Shown here: one piece after another, positions 32,736 through 41,503 of the stretch
Position numbering within the stretch: the first letter of the stretch is position 1
Layout: each line of letters starts with the position of its first letter
Origin: Stenotrophomonas sp. ESTM1D_MKCIP4_1
GTDB taxonomy: Bacteria > Pseudomonadota > Gammaproteobacteria > Xanthomonadales > Xanthomonadaceae
DNA: 64,000 nucleotides
Assembly: GCF_003086895.1 (NCBI RefSeq)
Contig: NZ_CP026004.1
Coordinates: 296,317 to 360,316, forward strand
Direction: 5' to 3'
The notes under the pieces: generated by a model
Databases searched by the model: none
What the model saw: the letters and a program-made list of their open reading frames with translations, nothing else
What the model was told of the DNA's origin: nothing
Translations under genes and position numbers: made by a program

Positions 32736-32978
32736 TTATACGGGGAGAACGGCGATGACGATTGCGACGGCAATCGTGACTGGTTCAATCGGTGAGCAGA
32801 GCATTGAAGTGCCAGCCAATCCCACGGCTGGGGTGAGGGGAAGCGGAATGCCATCCATTGGTTTCTCCTTTTCAGATCGGTGGCCCAACTCATGCTGGGC
32901 AGATCCGTTCTCAATGATCACGAAGCAGGGATTCATGACGTGGATCCCAGTTACTGGAGCTTCGGTAGAAAGCGTCAT
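32736..32978 (-). CDS. small peptide ORF with two modules, candidate precursor(s) 0 and 1
   Basis: An 80-codon ORF from ATG 32978. Its first 40 residues contain APVTGIHVMNPCFVIIENG and its last 40 begin MDGIPLPLTPAVGLAGTSML, then CSPIE and a hydrophobic end, AVAIVIAVLPV. Both halves carry the C-x-IE pattern of the peptide at 32581. An internal ATG at 32858 has a near-perfect AAGGAG six bases upstream, so the second half is probably also, or only, translated as a 40-residue peptide. The start at 32978 has a weaker AGG. Three related modules before tailoring-like and export genes suggest a peptide natural product or toxin family. Confidence 0.55.
   Translation of the reverse strand: MTLSTEAPVTGIHVMNPCFVIIENGSAQHELGHRSEKEKPMDGIPLPLTPAVGLAGTSMLCSPIEPVTIAVAIVIAVLPV
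32865..32870 (-). promoter_or_regulatory. strong internal ribosome-binding site
   Basis: AAGGAG on the minus strand, six bases before ATG 32858, inside the 80-codon ORF. It is much better than the site before ATG 32978 and argues that the 40-residue peptide is an independent product. Confidence 0.7.
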
Positions 32979-33149
32979 GCTTTGCCTGTGAATTCCGCTC
33001 CCAAGGGAAGAGGCCGCTAGGGCTTCAGCCCACTGGTGGTGCCAGAAACTCTGACTGGGCCGTGGGGTCGCAGATCCAGTTCGGGAACCGGGGTTATTTC
33101 CGTCACCCGAACCTTCTAGAATCCCTTTTCCCCTGCCTGCTGGTGCGTC

Positions 33150-34055
33150 ATGTCGGCTTCCCCTGTTCCTTCTGCGGCTGCCCCCCGGGGTGGCCTTGTC
33201 GCGCTGGCCCTGCTGCTGGTCTACGTGGTCTGGGGCTCGACCTACTTGGGCATCGCCAAGGCCCTGCACGGCGGCGCGCTGCCGCTCACCATGGTCTCCG
33301 GCAGCCGCTTCATCATCGCCGGCGGCCTGATGTACCTGGCCCTGCGCCTGTTCTGGAAGATGCCGCGGCCGAGCCTGCGGCAGTGGCGCAACCTGATCAT
33401 CATGGGCGTGACCATGCTGGTGCTGGGCAACGGCATGGTGGTGCTGGCCGAGCGTGAAGTGTCCTCCGGCCTGGCCGCCACGGCAGTGGCCTCGGTGCCG
33501 TTGTGGATGGCGCTGTTCTCCGCGTTTCGCGGCCAGCACGCCAGCCGCGGCGAATGGCTGGGCATCGCGGTCGGTTTCATCGGCGTGGTCTGGCTCAATG
33601 CGGGCAGCAGCCTCACGGCGTCGCCCACCGGGCTGGTGCTGCTGTTGATCGCACCGGTCGGCTGGGCATTCGGTTCGGTGTGGGCGCGCGGCCTGGATCT
33701 GCCTGGTCCGTTCATGACCGCTGCCGGGCAGATGATCTGCGGTGGCGTGCTGCTGGTGTTGATCGGCCTGGCGGTGGGCGAGCGCCCGACCACGCTGCCC
33801 GATACCGGCGGCCTGCTGGCGATGGCCTACCTGTGTGTGTTCGGGTCCATCGTGGCCTTCACCGCCTATGTCTGGCTGCTGCACAACGTGCGCCCGGCGC
33901 TGGCCGGCAGCTATGCCTACGTCAACCCGGTCATCGCGGTGCTGCTGGGCGCGGCCTTGAATGGCGAGCAGTTCGGCTGGCGCGATTTCCTGGCCATGGC
34001 GGTCATCCTGCTGGGCGTGGTGGTGCTGACCATGGCCCGGACCCGGAAAAAGTGA
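33150..34055 (+). CDS. EamA/DMT-family transporter (YedA-like)
   Basis: A 301-residue inner-membrane protein with ten predicted helices in two EamA repeats. The start of the first repeat, LLLVYVVWGSTYLGIAKAL, and the second-half segment VRPALAGSYAYVNPVIAVLL are typical of the YedA/RhaT-like drug/metabolite transporter group. It lacks soluble domains. The substrate is unknown; such proteins export amino acids or other small metabolites. It is divergent from the peptide operon (172 bases between starts) and has normal high-GC composition. The next DMT gene begins 10 bases after its stop. Confidence 0.85.
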   Translation: MSASPVPSAAAPRGGLVALALLLVYVVWGSTYLGIAKALHGGALPLTMVSGSRFIIAGGLMYLALRLFWKMPRPSLRQWRNLIIMGVTMLVLGNGMVVLAEREVSSGLAATAVASVPLWMALFSAFRGQHASRGEWLGIAVGFIGVVWLNAGSSLTASPTGLVLLLIAPVGWAFGSVWARGLDLPGPFMTAAGQMICGGVLLVLIGLAVGERPTTLPDTGGLLAMAYLCVFGSIVAFTAYVWLLHNVRPALAGSYAYVNPVIAVLLGAALNGEQFGWRDFLAMAVILLGVVVLTMARTRKK

Positions 34056-34065
34056 GCATGACCAA

Positions 34066-34995
34066 GTGAGCATGGACGAGAAGGAACAACGCCGCGGCCT
34101 ATGGGTCACTGCTTCCACCTTCGTGCTGTGGGGGCTGGTGCCGGTCTACTGGCATCTGCTCAACGAGGTGCCGTCGTTCCAGATCATTGCCCACCGCATC
34201 ATCTGGTCCACGGTGCTGGTGGTGGCGTGGCTGCTGCTGAGCGCGCGCCTGGGCTGGTGGCGGAAGATCGCCGCGCAGCCACGCGCGCTGCCGATCCTGG
34301 CGGTATCCAGCCTGACCATTGCCTTCAACTGGGGCCTGTACATCTGGGCGGTCAATGCCGGGCATGTGATCGAAACCAGCCTGGGCTACTTCATCAACCC
34401 GCTGGTGAACGTGCTGCTGGGCGTGCTGGTGCTGAAGGAGCGCCTGCGCCGCGTGCAGTGGATCGCAGTGGCGATGGCCGCGGTGGGCGTGGCCTGGCTG
34501 ACCATCGATGCTGGCACGCCGCCGTGGATCGCGCTGGGCCTGGCGTGTTCGTTCGGCCTGTACGGGCTGCTGCGCAAGCTGGTGTCGGTCGATCCGGTGG
34601 CCGGGCTGGGCGTGGAAAGCCTGTACCTGTTCCTGCCGGCGCTGGCGTTTGCGGTGTGGGCCGAGAACGGCCATGGTGGCGCGTTCTTCCACGGCTGGGG
34701 CTGGCGCAACGATCTGCTGCTGGTCTTTGGCGGCGTGGTCACGGCCGTGCCGCTCATCGGCTTCGCCTACGGCGTGAAGCGCATCCCGCTGTCGCTGGTC
34801 GGCATCCTGCAGTACATCGCACCGAGCCTGCAGCTGCTGCTGGGCGTGTTCTTCTTCCATGAAGCATTCGATACCGGCAAGGCGATCGGCTTTGCGGTGA
34901 TCTGGGCGGGGTTGGTGCTGTTCGTGGGTGACAACCTGCGCGTGATGCGAGCGGCGAGGAGGGGGCGGATCCCTCCGCAACGCGGAGGGCTCTGA
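34066..34995 (+). CDS. rarD: EamA family transporter RarD
   Basis: A 309-residue DMT transporter with ten helices. LWGLVPVYWHLLNEVPSFQI with AHRIIWS and the central NWGLYIWAVNAGHVIETSLG are diagnostic of RarD, named for a chloramphenicol-sensitivity phenotype in relatives. Its physiological substrate is not established. Start is GTG 34066 or ATG 34072. The last twelve residues (RRGRIPPQRGGL) and the stop codon are encoded by a GGGGTC-type palindrome at 34962, so the natural C-terminus has apparently been replaced by repeat sequence. Probably co-transcribed with the DMT gene before it. Confidence 0.88.
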   Translation: MSMDEKEQRRGLWVTASTFVLWGLVPVYWHLLNEVPSFQIIAHRIIWSTVLVVAWLLLSARLGWWRKIAAQPRALPILAVSSLTIAFNWGLYIWAVNAGHVIETSLGYFINPLVNVLLGVLVLKERLRRVQWIAVAMAAVGVAWLTIDAGTPPWIALGLACSFGLYGLLRKLVSVDPVAGLGVESLYLFLPALAFAVWAENGHGGAFFHGWGWRNDLLLVFGGVVTAVPLIGFAYGVKRIPLSLVGILQYIAPSLQLLLGVFFFHEAFDTGKAIGFAVIWAGLVLFVGDNLRVMRAARRGRIPPQRGGL

Positions 34996-35055
34996 CCCCC
35001 GGGCTGAGCAGAGAAAGGGGTCGGAGCCCTTCGCGTTACGCAGGGATCCGACCCC
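34962..35055. repeat. inverted pair of GGGGTC...GACCCC palindromes
   Basis: Copy one (34962-34999) begins GGGGCGGATCCCTCCGCAAC and ends CTGACCCC; copy two (35017-35055) begins GGGGTCGGAGCCCTTCGCG and ends GGATCCGACCCC, in inverted orientation. The class is the same as that at 2311. Copy one overlaps the 3' end of rarD. Confidence 0.8.
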
Positions 35056-35065
35056 GCCTCACACA

Positions 35066-36382
35066 TCAGGTTTCGCGCAGCGCGGTGGTGATCGGCAGGC
35101 GCGCCGCGCGCAGTGCCGGGAACAACCCGCCGACCAGGCCGATGCCCAGCGCCCACTTCAAGCCATTCCACAGCAGCTCCGGCGAGACGTGGAACTTGAA
35201 CACCACCGCGCTGAAATTGCTGCCGATGGTGGACACGCTGTAGCCGTTGAACAGCAGCCAGGCGACCGCGCAGCCCAGCAACCCGCCCAGCAGTGCCAGC
35301 AGCATGGTTTCCAGCATCACCGCTGTCACCACGGGCAGGCCGCGGAAGCCGATGGCCCGCATGGTGGCGATCTCGCGTGCTCGCGTCGCGACCGCGGCAT
35401 ACATGGTGTTGAGCGCGCCGAACACCGCGCCCACCGCCATGATCGTGCCGATGACCTTGCCAAGGATGTCGATCAGCTTGGTCAGGCCGCCGCCCTGCTT
35501 GCTGTAGTACGCACGGGTGGTTTCCACATCCAGCTTCAGGCGCGGATCGGCGGCCACGGCGGCCTTGAACTGCTCGAAACCGGGCTTGCCATCGGTGCGC
35601 ACGCTGATCGACTGCCAGGCACTGCGCTGGTAGGTGGTGGCCAGCGTATCGGCATCGGTCCACATCTCCGAATCATGCGCATCCCCACTGGCAAACACGC
35701 CCACCACGGTCCAGGTCTGGTTGCCCAGGGTCAGCGTCCTGCCAACCTCAAGGTTGCGGAACTGTCCCTGCGCGCCCTGGCCCACCACGATCTCGCGCAG
35801 GCCGGTGCCGAATTTGCGGCCCTGCACGATCTTCACCTTGTCATGCACCGCCCACGCCTGCGGGCCGACGCCGCGGAACTGCGCGTTGACGTCGGTGCCA
35901 TCGGCCTTGGAGACCAGGTTCACCACCTGCGAAAGCTCCGGTGACAGCAGCGACCGGCCTTCGCCATCGCGGCTGATGCCGGGCAGGGTGGAGAGCATGG
36001 GTACCTGTTCACGGGTGATGACCGAATTGGTTTCGGCCTGCGAACCGCCACGCAGCACGATGGCGGTGGTGTCATCGCCGGTGTTGCTGAGCGTGGCCTG
36101 GAAGCCTTCGCCCATGGCGAGCATGGCCACCAGCACGCCGACCACGCCGGCAATGCCGACCACGATCACCGAAGATGCGCCCCAGCGCTGCGGCAGGCTG
36201 GCGATGCCGATGCGGGTGGCCGCCAGGGCCAGGCGCCCGCTGCGGGTCAGCAGCAGCCACAGCGCCACCAGCACAGCCACGGCCAGCACGCCCAATGCCG
36301 GCAGGCTGATCCACACCACCAGCCCCACTGCCAGCAGCAGCACGGTCAGTGCGTTCCCCATCCACTTCCTGAGCTTGTTCAT
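35066..36382 (-). CDS. ABC transporter permease, MacB/FtsX-type (second permease)
   Basis: A 438-residue permease of the MacB/LolCE type. Two helices at the N-terminus (about 10-45) precede the region that holds the periplasmic MacB-type core domain (about 85-280). Three C-terminal helices follow, with VATRAREIATMRAIGFRG, the coupling segment of FtsX-domain permeases, and GLFPALRAARLPITTALRET, the family's standard end. It is the last gene of a four-gene operon (membrane fusion protein, ATPase, two permeases) and starts 12 bases after the first permease stops. Substrate unknown. Confidence 0.87.
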   Translation of the reverse strand: MNKLRKWMGNALTVLLLAVGLVVWISLPALGVLAVAVLVALWLLLTRSGRLALAATRIGIASLPQRWGASSVIVVGIAGVVGVLVAMLAMGEGFQATLSNTGDDTTAIVLRGGSQAETNSVITREQVPMLSTLPGISRDGEGRSLLSPELSQVVNLVSKADGTDVNAQFRGVGPQAWAVHDKVKIVQGRKFGTGLREIVVGQGAQGQFRNLEVGRTLTLGNQTWTVVGVFASGDAHDSEMWTDADTLATTYQRSAWQSISVRTDGKPGFEQFKAAVAADPRLKLDVETTRAYYSKQGGGLTKLIDILGKVIGTIMAVGAVFGALNTMYAAVATRAREIATMRAIGFRGLPVVTAVMLETMLLALLGGLLGCAVAWLLFNGYSVSTIGSNFSAVVFKFHVSPELLWNGLKWALGIGLVGGLFPALRAARLPITTALRET

Positions 36383-36394
36383 TGGATGTTCTCC

Positions 36395-37552
36395 TCAGCG
36401 GCCGGCCAGCGCATCGACGATCTTCAGGCGCTTGGCGCGCAGCGCGGGCAGCAGCCCGACCACGATGCCGATCACCACGATCAGGCCCACGCCCACCAGC
36501 CAGGTAGGCGTGGGGACATGCGGTGGCAGCATGCCCATGCTCTTCGGCGCGATGGCCGGCAGCACCAGCGCGGCCAGGCCCATGCCGATCAGGCCACCGA
36601 GGCCGATCAGCAGCACCGACTCGACCATCACCAGGGTCAGCACGGTGCTGTCCTTGAAGCCCAGCGTCTTCAGCGTGGCCAGTTCGGGAATGCGTTCGCG
36701 CACGGCCTGGGCCATGGTGTTGCCGGTCAACAGCAGCAGGGTGAAGAACACCGCGCCCATGATCGAGGTGACGATCATGCCGATATCCGCGAACTGCTTG
36801 ACGAACGCCTGCTGGAACGCCGATTCGGTCTGGGTCTTGGTCTCGTGGTCGGAGTTGGCCGAGATCGCATCGATGGCCTGGGCCACCCGCGACGCATGGT
36901 CGGGGTTGTCCAGGGTGATCGTGTACCAGCTCACCTGGTTCTTGATGTAGTCGTTGGATTCGTCGAAGTACTTCCAGTTCATCATCAGCTGGCGCTCTTC
37001 GTTGCCCGCCTGCGCGCGGTCCTTGGAACGGAAGATGCCCTTCAGTTCCAGCGGCCAGTCATTGCTGCCGCCACGCGGGAAGATGGTTGCCTGCAGCGGG
37101 ATGGTGTCGCCGATCTTCCAACCGAACTGGTTGGCCAGGCTTTCGCCGACGATGGCGCCGGTGCGGGTCTGCTTCCAGTCTTCCAGCTGCGCCGGGTCGA
37201 TCTGCAGTTCGCGGTAGACATCGAAGTAGTTGGGCGACACCGAGAAATTCGGGAAGAAGTTCTTCGGGTCCTGGTAGATGCCGCCGAACCACATGCCGTA
37301 GGCCACGTCGCGCACGCCATCGACCTGGCGGATCTGCGTTTCCAGGCGGATCGGCAGCGACTGGGTGATCGACAGCCGCGAGGCGGTGACTAGGCGGTTG
37401 GCACCTTCCACGCTGCCGCCGGAATTGAATGCCACGCGCACCGAATCGAGCATGCCGAACAGCAGGAAGGCCGCGACCACCGAAAGCAGGGTCAACAGGG
37501 TCCGGGTGCGGCTGCGGAACAGCTGCGCCCAGACCAGGGAAAAGTATTTCAT
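36395..37552 (-). CDS. ABC transporter permease, MacB/FtsX-type (first permease)
   Basis: A 385-residue permease with one N-terminal helix (TLLTLLSVVAAFLLFGMLDS, about 17-36), a periplasmic MacB-like domain of about 200 residues, and three C-terminal helices. AVRERIPELATLKTLGFKD matches the FtsX coupling helix and LLPALRAKRLKIVDALAGR the C-terminal signature. It is one of two unequal permeases in the operon and starts 14 bases after the ATPase stop. MacAB-like systems with split permeases export peptides, siderophores or toxins, or move lipoproteins; which applies is not clear. Confidence 0.87.
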   Translation of the reverse strand: MKYFSLVWAQLFRSRTRTLLTLLSVVAAFLLFGMLDSVRVAFNSGGSVEGANRLVTASRLSITQSLPIRLETQIRQVDGVRDVAYGMWFGGIYQDPKNFFPNFSVSPNYFDVYRELQIDPAQLEDWKQTRTGAIVGESLANQFGWKIGDTIPLQATIFPRGGSNDWPLELKGIFRSKDRAQAGNEERQLMMNWKYFDESNDYIKNQVSWYTITLDNPDHASRVAQAIDAISANSDHETKTQTESAFQQAFVKQFADIGMIVTSIMGAVFFTLLLLTGNTMAQAVRERIPELATLKTLGFKDSTVLTLVMVESVLLIGLGGLIGMGLAALVLPAIAPKSMGMLPPHVPTPTWLVGVGLIVVIGIVVGLLPALRAKRLKIVDALAGR

Positions 37553-37566
37553 CGCCGCAGCCTCCG

Positions 37567-38256
<690 letters not shown>

Positions 38257-38360
38257 CGGGGTTCTCCACGAAAGGCGGGACACGGGGACGCGCGCCGGCC
38301 ACGGGCCGGAGGGCATGCATGGAACGGTGCTGCCGGCGGCGCCATGACAGCGCCAGACCG

Positions 38361-39611
38361 TTACTGCGCTTGTTTCAGCCGAACCCTGGCGCCATCGCGC
38401 AGAGTGTCCGGCGGGCTGACCACCACGCTCTCGCCCGCACTGACACCCTTCAGCAGCTGACGGTCCTTGCCCATCGCCTGGCCGGCCTGCACGGCACGCT
38501 GCTGTACGCGGTCGGCATCGCCCAGCACGAAGGCGACGGTGGCGCCATCGCGTTCGACCACGGCGGTGGCCGGTACGCGCACACCCTGCGGCGTGCTGGC
38601 GGCTGCCTGCGGCGGTGCCTGTTCCAGGAAGCTGACCCGTACACCCATTTCCGGAACGATGCGCGGGTCCTTCACCTTCAGCGCCACGCGCACCTTCACC
38701 GTGGCCTTGCCGCGGTCGGCGGTGGGAATGATGGCGATCACCTCGCCGGGGATCTTCCATTCCGGGTAGGCATTGAGCGTGGCTTCCACCGGCATCTTCG
38801 GCTGCACGCGGCCGATGAAGGCTTCGCCCACTTCCACTTCGATTTCCAGCGAATCCATGTCGACGATGGTGCCGATGCCGGTGCGGGTGAAGCCGCCGCC
38901 GGCCGACAGCGGCGACACGATCTCGCCCGGCTGCGCGGCCTTGGCGGTGACCACGCCAGAGAACGGCGCGCGCACGATGTTGTTGTCCACGCCCAGATCG
39001 GCGATGGCGAGCTGGTCGCTGGCCACCTTGACGTTGCGCTGGGCGGTATCCAGCTGCGCGCGGATGCTGTCCCGCTGGGCCACGGCCTGGTCGTACTGCG
39101 AACGCGACACCAGCTGCTGGCCGACCAGCGCCTGCAGGCGGCTGGCTTCGGCGGCGGCCTGGCGCTGCTGCGCCTGCAGGCCGGCCACCTGTGCACGCGC
39201 GGCCTGCACCTGCGAGGCGGACAGGCTGCGCTGTGCATCGGCATCGATCGGGTCCAGCGTGGCCATGATCTGCCCGGCCTCCACCCGCATGCCTTCTTCG
39301 ATCATCACTTCGCGCACCTTGCCGGTGATCTTGGCCGAGACCGTGGCCATGCGCCGCGCCACCACGTAGCCGCTGGCATCCAGCACTGAGCTGCTGGCGT
39401 TGCCCTGCTGGATCGCCACGGCCGGTGCGGTGTCGACTTCAGGCGCCGGCTCGCGGCCGAACAGCAGGAAGGCACCGCCGGCCAACAGCAGCACGATCAC
39501 CACCAACGCGATCCACAGCCAGCGACGTCCGCCCGGACCATCCCCGGAGGACGGCGGCGGGCTCTTGCGGTCGATACGGAGTTCCTTCAACAACTCGGCA
39601 GAAGCGTTCAT
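38361..39611 (-). CDS. membrane fusion (periplasmic adaptor) protein, MacA/HlyD-like
   Basis: A 416-residue adaptor with one N-terminal helix (LWIALVVIVLLLAGGAFLLF, about 32-51). A biotinyl-lipoyl-like half (SAKITGKVREVMIEEGMRVE), an alpha-helical hairpin rich in Ala/Gln (about 120-190), the second lipoyl half (IVRAPFSGVVTAKAAQPGEI) and beta-barrel domains follow. This is the first gene of the operon with the ATPase and two permeases. Together they would form a MacAB-like tripartite efflux system needing an outer-membrane TolC partner encoded elsewhere. It is divergent from the ABC exporter at 39765. Confidence 0.9.
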   Translation of the reverse strand: MNASAELLKELRIDRKSPPPSSGDGPGGRRWLWIALVVIVLLLAGGAFLLFGREPAPEVDTAPAVAIQQGNASSSVLDASGYVVARRMATVSAKITGKVREVMIEEGMRVEAGQIMATLDPIDADAQRSLSASQVQAARAQVAGLQAQQRQAAAEASRLQALVGQQLVSRSQYDQAVAQRDSIRAQLDTAQRNVKVASDQLAIADLGVDNNIVRAPFSGVVTAKAAQPGEIVSPLSAGGGFTRTGIGTIVDMDSLEIEVEVGEAFIGRVQPKMPVEATLNAYPEWKIPGEVIAIIPTADRGKATVKVRVALKVKDPRIVPEMGVRVSFLEQAPPQAAASTPQGVRVPATAVVERDGATVAFVLGDADRVQQRAVQAGQAMGKDRQLLKGVSAGESVVVSPPDTLRDGARVRLKQAQ

Positions 39612-39764
39612 TGCGTTCCATCACAGGCGTTCGGGCGGGTAGGGCCGGAAGGGCGACAGCAGCGGTTCCGGTGGCAGAGCGTGCGGCACAGCATGCAGGT
39701 GGCACGGGGCAGGAGGGCAGTGACAGCTGTCATCCGATGCTGATGACGGCGGCCACTGCGAAAC

Positions 39765-40724
39765 GTGACCGGGGCGGTACAGGATGGCAACGTCCCCGCT
39801 ACCGGTACCGCACCCATGGATCCGACCGCTGCCCCCACAACGGCCCCGCTGGCCCGCCTGCACCAGGTGCAGGTGCACTACGCTGGCCATGCTGCACTGC
39901 AGGGTGTCGACCTGCAGGTCCGCGCCGGCCAGGTCCTGGCCCTGCTGGGCCGCAACGGTGCTGGCAAGAGTACCGCGATCAGCGTGCTGCTGGGCCTGCG
40001 CCGCGCCGATGCGGGCCAGGTCGAGTTGCTGGGTGGCGACCCGCAGCAGCGCGCCAGCCGGGCGCGGCTGGGCGTGATGCTGCAGAGCACCAGCCTGCCG
40101 CCGATGCTGCAGGTGGATGAACTGGTGGCGCAGGCCAGTGCCTGCTATGCCGAACCGATGCCGCTGGCCGAAGTGCTGCAGCGCACCGGCCTGCAGGACC
40201 TGGCCCGCCGGCGCTACGGGCAGCTTTCCGGTGGCCAGCAGCGCACGGTGCAGTTCGCCATCGCCGTGTGCGGCCGCCCGCGCGTGCTGTTCCTGGATGA
40301 GCCCACCACCGGCCTGGACATCCAGGCACGGCAGGTGATGTGGCAGGCGATCCGGCAGTTGGTGGCCGAAGGCTGCGGCGTGCTGCTGACCACCCACTAC
40401 CTGGAAGAAGCCGAAGCCCTGGCGCAGCAGGTGGTGGTGCTGGAACAGGGCCGCGTGCTGGCCGATGCGCCGCTGGCCGCGCTGCGCCTGGCCGACCGGC
40501 CGCGCCGCATCCGCTGCCGCAGCACGCTGGCCATTGAAGCGGTGCAGCAGTGGCCGGGTGTGCAGCAGGTGCAGCGCGACGGCGCGCACCTGCAGGTGTT
40601 GGCCAGCCCCGCCGAACCGGTGGTGGCGCGCCTGCTGGCCGCCGATGCGCAGCTGCAGGAATTGGAAGTACAGGGCGCGGCACTGGCCGACGCCTTCCTC
40701 GACATGACCCGGGAGGCCGCATGA
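39765..40724 (+). CDS. ABC transporter ATP-binding protein (ABC-2 exporter)
   Basis: A 319-residue ATPase with Walker A LLGRNGAGKSTAISVLLG, the signature GQLSGGQQRTVQFAIA, Walker B VLFLDEPTTGLDIQ and the switch His in LTTHYLEEAEAL, followed by a C-terminal domain of about 90 residues as in drug- and lantibiotic-exporting ATPases of the NatA/CcmA type. Start is GTG 39765 or ATG 39816; neither has a good ribosome-binding site. It overlaps the permease gene by 4 bases, and a two-component system follows, a common arrangement for stress-induced exporters (DesK/DesR and bacitracin-sensor-like). Confidence 0.88.
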   Translation: MTGAVQDGNVPATGTAPMDPTAAPTTAPLARLHQVQVHYAGHAALQGVDLQVRAGQVLALLGRNGAGKSTAISVLLGLRRADAGQVELLGGDPQQRASRARLGVMLQSTSLPPMLQVDELVAQASACYAEPMPLAEVLQRTGLQDLARRRYGQLSGGQQRTVQFAIAVCGRPRVLFLDEPTTGLDIQARQVMWQAIRQLVAEGCGVLLTTHYLEEAEALAQQVVVLEQGRVLADAPLAALRLADRPRRIRCRSTLAIEAVQQWPGVQQVQRDGAHLQVLASPAEPVVARLLAADAQLQELEVQGAALADAFLDMTREAA

Positions 40725-41497
40725 ACACCGTGACCCGTACCCTCGCTGCGCCGCGCGCTTCCGTGCGTGCCGCCCTGCGTCCCTACATCGCCGAACTGCA
40801 GGCCGAACTGCGCCGTGCCTGGCGGACACCGGCCTTCGCGGTGCCGTCGCTGCTGTTCCCGGTGCTGTTCTACCTGTTGTTCGGCGTGCTGCTGGGGCGC
40901 GGTCATGCGCCGCTGTACCTGCTGGCCACCTACTGCGTGTTCGGCGCGATGGCACCCGCGCTGTTCGGTTTCGGTGTACAGCTGGCGCTGGATCGCGAAG
41001 GCGGCCTGCTGACCCTCAAGCGCGCGCTGCCGATGCCGTCGGCGGCACCGTTGCTGGCGCGGCTGGCGATGGCGGTGCTGTTCGCGCTGCTGGTGGCGGG
41101 GTTGCTGGTCACCGTGGCCTGCACCCTCGGCGGTGTGCACCTGCAGGCGCAGCAGATCCTGCAGCTGCTGGCCGTCGCGGCGCTGGCCGCCCTGCCGCTG
41201 GGAGCCATCGGCCTGCTGATCGGCAGCCATGCCAGCGCCAGCGCGGCACCGGCGATGGTCAACCTGGTGTACCTGCCGTTGGCGCTGCTGTCGGGGCTAT
41301 GGCTGCCGCTGTCGGCGCTGCCGACGCTGTTTTCGACGATGGCACCGCTGTGGCCCACCTGGCACCTGGCGCAGCTGGCGCTGCCGGTGGTGGGGCAGCC
41401 GGCGGTGGGCAGCATCGCCGGCCACCTGCTGGTGCTGCTGGGGGTAACCGTGGCCGCATTGCTGCTGGCGCGCCGTCGCCTGCGCCGCATCGGCTGA
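40721..41497 (+). CDS. ABC-2 type permease
   Basis: A 258-residue inner-membrane permease with six predicted helices (first at about 35-55, PSLLFPVLFYLLFGVLLG). The hydrophobic block PLALLSGLWLPLSALPTLFS is the usual ABC-2 segment before the last helix. It starts inside the stop codon of the ATPase gene (ATGA) and pairs with it as an exporter. The sensor kinase gene begins 6 bases after it, so all four genes are likely co-transcribed. Substrate unknown. Confidence 0.87.
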   Translation: MNTVTRTLAAPRASVRAALRPYIAELQAELRRAWRTPAFAVPSLLFPVLFYLLFGVLLGRGHAPLYLLATYCVFGAMAPALFGFGVQLALDREGGLLTLKRALPMPSAAPLLARLAMAVLFALLVAGLLVTVACTLGGVHLQAQQILQLLAVAALAALPLGAIGLLIGSHASASAAPAMVNLVYLPLALLSGLWLPLSALPTLFSTMAPLWPTWHLAQLALPVVGQPAVGSIAGHLLVLLGVTVAALLLARRRLRRIG

Positions 41498-41503
41498 ACT
41501 GGC

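Noticed and set aside
32736..34118. 460-codon minus-strand ORF joining the peptide ORF with antisense of the DMT gene
   Set aside because: Its upstream part is His/Gln-rich shadow sequence opposite the EamA gene. Only the final 80 codons have start signals and motif support.
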